From contig JBCCBM010000007.1 of assembly GCA_039034015.1 (NCBI GenBank), positions 1-64,000 on the forward strand: DNA of 64,000 nt, given 5' to 3'. The position numbers were made by a program, and so were the translations under genes. The notes below the pieces were generated by a model. That model was not told the DNA's origin, ran no database searches, and saw only the letters and a list, made by a program, of their open reading frames with translations. The DNA is from Acuticoccus sp039034015 (GTDB lineage Bacteria > Pseudomonadota > Alphaproteobacteria > Rhizobiales > Amorphaceae). The number at the start of each line of letters is the position of its first letter. The stretch's first letter is position 1. Positions 59,504 to 64,000 of this stretch are shown in pieces.

Positions 59504-60438
59504 CCGCCCCCGTCCCCCTTCATGGCCTGCCGGACGCGCTCACCGGCGGCACCGTCGCCATCGGCAATTTTGACGGGATGCACGCCGGCCACCGCGCGGT
59601 CCTCTCCGAGGCGCTTTTGGGGCCTGGCCCGGTGGTGGCGCTCACCTTCGAGCCGCACCCGCGGGCGTATTTTTCTGGCGTTCCGATCTTCCGCCTCACA
59701 CCGCCGGCGCAAAAGGCGGCGATCGCGGAGGCGCTGGGGCTTGATGGTCTGGTGGTCGTCCCCTTCGATGAGGCTCTCGCGGGGATGGCGCCGGCGGCCT
59801 TCATCGATGACATCTTGGGGCGCACGCTCAAGGCAAAGCGGCTTGTGGTGGGCCACGATTTTCGCTTTGGCGCCAAGCGGGCGGGGGATGCGGCGGCGCT
59901 CAAGGCCGATGGGCGGTTTGATGTCACCGTTGTTGCCGCCCACGCGGACGGGGCGGGGGCCGTCTCCTCCTCGCGCATCCGGACCGCGCTCAGCGACGGT
60001 GCGCCCGAGGTTGCGGCCAACCTTCTGGGCTATCGCTACCAGGTGCGGGCCCCCATCATCCACGGCGAAAAACGGGGCCGAACGCTGAACTACCCCACCG
60101 CCAACCAGGCGCTGCCGGCCGAAAGCCGCCTTGCCCACGGGGTTTATGCCGTGCGCATCCATGCGGCCGGCGCCTGGCGCGATGGCGTCGCAAGCTTTGG
60201 CCGCCGCCCCATGTTCGACGATGGCGCCCCGCTGTTGGAGACGTTCATTTTCGATTTCGCGGGCGACCTTTATGGGCAAGCCGTCACCGTGGCGTTCGTC
60301 GCCTTCCTCCGCCCGGAAATGACCTTTGACGATCTGCCGGCGCTGATTGAACAAATGGACGCCGATTCAGCGCGCGCTCGGACGGTGCTTTCTGAGGCAA
60401 AACCCCTCTCGCCCCTGGATCAAGCGCTCAATTTCTGA
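59497..60438 (+). CDS. ribF: Bifunctional riboflavin kinase / FAD synthetase
   Basis: A 313-residue RibF that makes FMN and FAD. The N-terminal FAD synthetase has GNFDGMHAGHRAV, a nucleotidyltransferase motif, with SSSRIRTALSDG near its end. The C-terminal riboflavin kinase shows GEKRGRTLNYPTANQAL and GVASFGRRPMFDDG. The start is the GTG at 59497, which overlaps the HAD gene stop. Its end overlaps the convergent SURF1 gene by 19 bp. Confidence 0.95.
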   Translation: MVAAPVPLHGLPDALTGGTVAIGNFDGMHAGHRAVLSEALLGPGPVVALTFEPHPRAYFSGVPIFRLTPPAQKAAIAEALGLDGLVVVPFDEALAGMAPAAFIDDILGRTLKAKRLVVGHDFRFGAKRAGDAAALKADGRFDVTVVAAHADGAGAVSSSRIRTALSDGAPEVAANLLGYRYQVRAPIIHGEKRGRTLNYPTANQALPAESRLAHGVYAVRIHAAGAWRDGVASFGRRPMFDDGAPLLETFIFDFAGDLYGQAVTVAFVAFLRPEMTFDDLPALIEQMDADSARARTVLSEAKPLSPLDQALNF

Positions 60439-61136
60439 CGGCGCCGCCAAATCGCGACCCCCGCCACGCCCACCAACGTTCCGGCGAGCCCATACCACGT
60501 CAGCGCGTATTGAAGGTGATTGTTGGAAAAGCGGATGCGGCTTTCCCCCGCCTGGGGGACGCCCGAGGCGGGCGTTTCGGCCGCCACAAGGTCAACGCTG
60601 TACGGCGCGATAGGGGTGGCCGCGCCAAGGGCGGACGCCATGCCAGAAATGTCGCGGGTGAAGAAGAGCGCCGCCTCAAGGTCAGGCTCTGGGGTGATAA
60701 AGGCCGGCGGATCATCCCGCCGCACCAGCCCCTCCACCGTGACGGGGCCCGCTGGTGGTGGGGGCGAGGCTTCAGATTTTGGCACGAAGCCGCGGTTCAC
60801 CATCACGGTGAAGCCATCCTCGGTGCGGAAGGGGGAGACGGCAAAGTGCCCCTCGCCGCCGAGCGGGCCGTTGGGCTCGCCAAGCACAATCCACGCGCGG
60901 GCGGTTGCGGGCGCGAAGGTGCCGGTGAGGCGCACGCGGCGATAGTTCCAATCGTCGATGGAGAAGCCCGGCCACGCGTCGGGGCCGGGCGGGGGGACGG
61001 CGGGCGCGTTCGGCCGCAGGGTGGCGGCCGCAATCAGCGCCTCTTTCCAGGCAAGACGCTGGAGCTGCCATGTGCCGAGCCCCAGGAGGATCGCCAAGGC
61101 GGTGACGCCCAACAGCGCGAGCGCCACCCGTTTCAT
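60420..61136 (-). CDS. SURF1 family cytochrome oxidase biogenesis protein
   Basis: A 238-residue membrane protein of the SURF1 family, which assists heme A insertion into subunit I of cytochrome c oxidase. Two TM helices lie at the ends (about 5-22 and 213-232). LGTWQLQRLAWKE, WVVLGEPNG-like AWIVLGEPNGPLG, VNRGFVP and the closing NNHLQYALTWYGLA are conserved. It lies 16 bp downstream of the subunit III gene, in keeping with its role. Confidence 0.92.
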   Translation of the reverse strand: MKRVALALLGVTALAILLGLGTWQLQRLAWKEALIAAATLRPNAPAVPPPGPDAWPGFSIDDWNYRRVRLTGTFAPATARAWIVLGEPNGPLGGEGHFAVSPFRTEDGFTVMVNRGFVPKSEASPPPPAGPVTVEGLVRRDDPPAFITPEPDLEAALFFTRDISGMASALGAATPIAPYSVDLVAAETPASGVPQAGESRIRFSNNHLQYALTWYGLAGTLVGVAGVAIWRRRQKLSA

Positions 61137-61152
61137 CGGTCAGCGGACCCGG

Positions 61153-62022
61153 TCAGTGGACGACGGCGGACGCGCCCCACACGTAAATCGAGATGAACAG
61201 GAAGAGCCACACCACATCCACAAAGTGCCAATACCAGGCCGCCGCTTCGAACCCAAAGTGCCGGTGGATGGTGAAGTGGTTTTCGTAGGCCCGCCACAAG
61301 CAAACCGCCAGGAATACGGTGCCGACAAAGACGTGGAAGCCATGGAAGCCGGTCGCCATGAAGAAGGTGGCGCCATAAATATTGCCGTCGAACGCGAAGG
61401 CGGCGTGGGTGTACTCATAGACCTGGACGAGGGAGAAGAGCGCGCCCAGCGCAACGGTGCAAATGAGGCCCTGGCGCAGGCCTTCCTTGTCGTTTTCAAG
61501 CATCGCGTGGTGGGCCCAGGTCACCGTGGTCCCCGACAGGAGGAGGATGAAGGTGTTGAAGAGCGGCAGATGCCAGGGGTCAAAGGTTTCGATCGAGTCG
61601 GGCGGCCAGTGACCGCCGGTTTCTTCAGCCCGCAGCGGGAAGTCGGCCGGGGAGGGGAAGAGCGCGACATCGAAGTAGGCCCAGAACCAGGCGACGAAGA
61701 ACATCACCTCCGACGCGATGAACAGGATCATCCCGTATCTGAGGTGGAGCTTGACAACCGGAGTGTGATCGCCGTGAAGCGATTCCTTCACCGTGTCGGC
61801 CCACCAGCCGATCATGGTGCCCAGGATAATCAGCATGCCGATGGCAAAGATGCCCCAACCGCCGATGTCCACCTCAGTGCCGGGGATGTTGAGGGAGTTG
61901 CCCTTGTTCCACTGCATCATCGCCACGGCGCCGATGGCCATGGTGAAGGCCCCCACGGAGCCGACAATGGGCCACGGGCTCGGGTCGAGGATGTGATAAT
62001 CGTGGTTCGGCTTACCCGCCAT
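61153..62022 (-). CDS. ctaE: Cytochrome c oxidase subunit III
   Basis: A 289-residue integral membrane subunit III (CoxC/CtaE) of aa3-type cytochrome c oxidase, with seven TM helices. Typical stretches are HDYHILDPSPWPIVGS, FIASEVMFFVAWFWAYF, TVTWAHHAML, TGFHGFHVFVGTVFL and AAWYWHFVDVVWLFLF. The start at 62022 has GGGGGA upstream; the frame before it contains no membrane-protein features. It lies 107 bp after ctaG. Confidence 0.96.
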   Translation of the reverse strand: MAGKPNHDYHILDPSPWPIVGSVGAFTMAIGAVAMMQWNKGNSLNIPGTEVDIGGWGIFAIGMLIILGTMIGWWADTVKESLHGDHTPVVKLHLRYGMILFIASEVMFFVAWFWAYFDVALFPSPADFPLRAEETGGHWPPDSIETFDPWHLPLFNTFILLLSGTTVTWAHHAMLENDKEGLRQGLICTVALGALFSLVQVYEYTHAAFAFDGNIYGATFFMATGFHGFHVFVGTVFLAVCLWRAYENHFTIHRHFGFEAAAWYWHFVDVVWLFLFISIYVWGASAVVH

Positions 62023-62129
62023 GGATGGTCCCCCATGCGGCCGGCGCGTTAGGCTTACCGGCCAAGATCTCCCGTTTGCGCGTTCATGCCACGCTGTGGC
62101 CCGCGCGTCGACCGTCAAGCCGGCCGACT

Positions 62130-62687
62130 TTAGCTTTGAGGCTGCCCCTCACGGTAGGCATAAAAAGTGTAGGACAGCGTGATGACGCTGACGCCCGCCG
62201 TGTCGGGGTCTTTCTCAAAATCGTTAGACACGAAGAACGTCACCGGCATCTTCAGCGTCTCGCCCGCTTTCAACGGCTGGGCCTGGAAGCAAAAGCACTC
62301 AATCTTGGTGAAATAGCCGCCGCCCTGGAACGGGGTGACGTTGTAGACCGAGGTGCCGACGGTGTCTTTGCCGGAGAGATTTTCGATCTCGTAGGTCATC
62401 TGCGCCAATTCGCCCGTGCGCACGGTCATGGTGCGTTCGGTGGGCTTGAAACGCCAGGCAAGGCCTGGCGCAACGTTGGCGTCAAAGCGGATGGTGATCT
62501 CGCGCTCGCCCGGCACCAGGCCAGGCAGCGCTTCCACCGTTGCGATGGAGGGCGTCCCGTCAAACCCCGTGACGCGGCAAAACCAATCGTAGAGCGGGAC
62601 GGCGGCGTAGGCCGCACCCACCATCACCCCCACGAAGGTGACGCAGGAAAGAACCACGCGGGCATTTTTGGCGGACGACGCGGCCAT
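62130..62687 (-). CDS. ctaG: Cytochrome c oxidase assembly protein CtaG (Cox11)
   Basis: A 185-residue copper chaperone that builds the CuB centre of subunit I. It has one N-terminal TM helix followed by VPLYDWFCRVTGFDGTP, and the copper-binding CFCF in KIECFCFQAQPL, with PVTFFV after it. The ATG at 62687 has GGAG seven bases upstream. It follows the 52-residue membrane protein gene by 11 bp. Confidence 0.96.
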   Translation of the reverse strand: MAASSAKNARVVLSCVTFVGVMVGAAYAAVPLYDWFCRVTGFDGTPSIATVEALPGLVPGEREITIRFDANVAPGLAWRFKPTERTMTVRTGELAQMTYEIENLSGKDTVGTSVYNVTPFQGGGYFTKIECFCFQAQPLKAGETLKMPVTFFVSNDFEKDPDTAGVSVITLSYTFYAYREGQPQS

Positions 62688-62698
62688 CAAGAACTCCG

Positions 62699-62857
62699 TT
62701 ACGAGGACAGGCGGATCATCGTGATCAAGTAGAACAGCACCACCATTGCGCCCAGGATTGCGGCAATGGCGAGGGAACGCAATTTGCGGCGGCGCAAGCG
62801 CTCGTGCTCGGCCGCCCGATCATCCGGGCTGACCGGGGAGGGCGGCGTCACGCTCAT
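62699..62857 (-). CDS. Small membrane protein of the cytochrome oxidase operon (CoxF-like)
   Basis: A 52-residue protein between ctaB and ctaG: a Pro/Ser-rich start (MSVTPPSPVSPDD), a basic patch (ERLRRRKLRSL), then one TM helix (about 29-48) and a short end RLSS. Its ATG overlaps the ctaB stop (ATGA) and it ends 11 bp before ctaG, so it is certainly within the operon. A small one-helix protein occupies this position in many rhizobia and is sometimes called CoxF; the function is unproven. Confidence 0.8.
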   Translation of the reverse strand: MSVTPPSPVSPDDRAAEHERLRRRKLRSLAIAAILGAMVVLFYLITMIRLSS

Positions 62858-63762
62858 AAAAATGCCTCGATGGCGATGTGGTCGACCATCAGCGCGCCGA
62901 AGAGGGCAAAGAGATAGACGATTGAGACGCCGAAAACACGGCCGGCCGCCGCACGCTCCGCGTCGCCCGCGCGCAGGAGGCGGACCGACGCGTGGACGAG
63001 CCAGGCGCCCAAGGCCGCGGCAACCACCGCATAAACCGGGGAGGCAAAGCCAAAGACGGTCGGGAGCACGCCGCTCACCGCGGTGAGGATGGCGTAGGCG
63101 AGGATGTTGAGCCGCGTTTCCCGCGCCGAGGCAACAACGGGGAGCATTGGGATGCCGGCGCGGGCGTAATCGTCACGCTTGAGGATCGCAAGGGCCCAAA
63201 AGTGCGCCGGCGTCCACAAAAAGATGATGGTGAAGAGGATGACCGGCGCGAGGGACACCGAGCCCGTGACCGCCGCCCAGCCCACCACCGGCGGGAGCGC
63301 CCCCGCGGCCCCGCCGATGACGATGTTTTGCGCCGTGCGCCGCTTGAGGAAGAGGGTGTAGACGCCGACGTAGAAGAAGATGGTGAAGGCAAGCAGCGCG
63401 GCGGCCGCAAAGTTTGCCGTCAACGCCAGCACGACGACGGAGCCGGCCGAAAGGATCGAGCCAAATGCCAGCGCCGTCTCCCGCGAGACGCGCCCGCCCG
63501 GGATTGGCCGGTTGGCCGTGCGCGACATCACCCGGTCAATTTCCACATCAAACGCCATGTTGAGCGCGCCCGATGCGCCGGCCCCCACCGCGATGGCAAG
63601 CAGCGACAGACCCACCAGCACCGGGTGCGCATCCCCCGGCGCCAGGAGAGCGCCGGCAAAGGCGGTGAACACCACCAGCGACATCACCCGCGGTTTTAGA
63701 AGGTCGTAAAAATCCCGCGGGAGCGGGTCAGTTCGAGCGGCAAAGAGTGTTGCGTCGGTCAT
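62854..63762 (-). CDS. ctaB: Protoheme IX farnesyltransferase (heme O synthase)
   Basis: A 302-residue UbiA-family prenyltransferase with about nine TM helices that adds a farnesyl group to heme B to make heme O, the precursor of heme A for the oxidase. The prenyl-diphosphate site NMAFDVEIDRVMSRTANRP and the second acidic region are as expected. It starts 3 bp after the stop of the partial gene at the right edge and overlaps the small protein gene by 4 bp. Confidence 0.95.
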   Translation of the reverse strand: MTDATLFAARTDPLPRDFYDLLKPRVMSLVVFTAFAGALLAPGDAHPVLVGLSLLAIAVGAGASGALNMAFDVEIDRVMSRTANRPIPGGRVSRETALAFGSILSAGSVVVLALTANFAAAALLAFTIFFYVGVYTLFLKRRTAQNIVIGGAAGALPPVVGWAAVTGSVSLAPVILFTIIFLWTPAHFWALAILKRDDYARAGIPMLPVVASARETRLNILAYAILTAVSGVLPTVFGFASPVYAVVAAALGAWLVHASVRLLRAGDAERAAAGRVFGVSIVYLFALFGALMVDHIAIEAFL

Positions 63763-63765
63763 GAT

Positions 63766-64000
63766 CTACTTGGCAATGCCGAGGCCGCCCAGCGCAGCCA
63801 TCGACGAGAAAAATATCCACTGCGGGAGGACCTTTGGTGGCACCCGCAGCCTGAGGATCGCCCACACATTTGCAAGCACAAAGAGGGCCGACAGGGCCGT
63901 CGCTGCGGCGCCGAGCGCTTTTGCACTCGGTACGAGTGCAGCAGCTGCGAAGGCCAGAGCCATCGCGACCAAGACCGCAGTGGAGATGTGCCAAACCAAA
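63766..64000 (-). CDS. Membrane protein, partial at window edge
   Basis: At least 78 codons that run off the right edge on the minus strand, ending 3 bp before ctaB. It has three hydrophobic segments (STAVLVAMALAFAAAALV, ALSALFVLANVWAIL and IFFSSMAALGGLGIA) and no motif I recognise. It does not look like the C-terminus of oxidase subunit I, which is the usual gene before ctaB. The only start inside the window is a TTG at 63999, so the gene may or may not begin further right. Confidence 0.6.
   Translation of the reverse strand, partial: LVWHISTAVLVAMALAFAAAALVPSAKALGAAATALSALFVLANVWAILRLRVPPKVLPQWIFFSSMAALGGLGIAK

Overview
The window is GC-rich DNA from an alphaproteobacterium, most likely of the order Hyphomicrobiales (Rhizobiales). 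The main reasons are a rhamnose locus laid out like the rhizobial rhaRSTPQ-mutarotase-K / rhaDI arrangement, the ctaB - small protein - ctaG - coxC - SURF1 cytochrome oxidase block, the ybgC-tolQRAB-pal-ybgF-tilS-ftsH order, and TAXI-type TRAP transport genes. I do not name a genus. Apart from one scar of mobile DNA the window looks like ordinary, densely packed chromosome, with many ATGA-type overlaps between consecutive genes.

Layout. 1-6.8 kb: a TAXI/TRAP uptake system whose permease and binding protein are separated by two unrelated genes, a repeat-built exported protein, msrA and a small membrane protein. 6.86-17.6 kb: tRNA-Ser(GGA) followed by a complete L-rhamnose locus (isomerase and bifunctional aldolase/dehydrogenase on one strand; DeoR-type regulator, ABC importer, mutarotase and kinase on the other). 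17.6-26.9 kb: mepA, an SDR, a 632-base leader with strong hairpins, an amidase and TSUP permease, a DsbA-fold isomerase, DM13 and DUF1906 envelope proteins, PPK2 and a YdeI-like protein. 26.9-31.5 kb: sdhC, sdhD and sdhA, interrupted by a trypsin-fold protein that has lost its catalytic triad; no sdhB is present. 31.5-36 kb: adenosine kinase, a fluoroacetate-dehalogenase-like hydrolase, a CDP-alcohol phosphatidyltransferase, apaG and a flavin monooxygenase. 36.16-36.9 kb: initiator tRNA-fMet followed by broken pieces of a serine recombinase and an IS3-type transposase. 37-43.3 kb: a WecG-type glycosyltransferase, ada plus a 2-oxoglutarate oxygenase, a frameshifted MazF-like toxin gene, and a divergent peptide-binding protein / M14 deacylase pair. 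43.3-60.4 kb: housekeeping genes (holA, lptE, leuS, YggS, ftsH, tilS, the whole Tol-Pal cluster, mutL, a HAD phosphatase, ribF). 60.4-64 kb: cytochrome c oxidase assembly and subunit genes, running off the right edge.

How the genes work together. Rhamnose would enter through RhaSTPQ, be equilibrated between anomers by the mutarotase, isomerised by RhaI, phosphorylated by RhaK, then cleaved and the lactaldehyde oxidised by the bifunctional RhaD; RhaR is the likely repressor. The Tol-Pal genes form the envelope-constriction complex. The ctaB/ctaG/SURF1 genes make heme O/A precursor and assemble the copper- and heme-containing oxidase core beside its subunit III.

The items I consider most worth a second look are the triad-less protease-fold protein inside the succinate dehydrogenase cluster, the structured leader before the amidase, the frameshifted MazF, the recombinase/IS3 junction beside tRNA-fMet, and the 24-bp in-frame repeats at the end of ada. 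I found no CRISPR array, prophage, rRNA operon or clearly novel multi-gene defence system.
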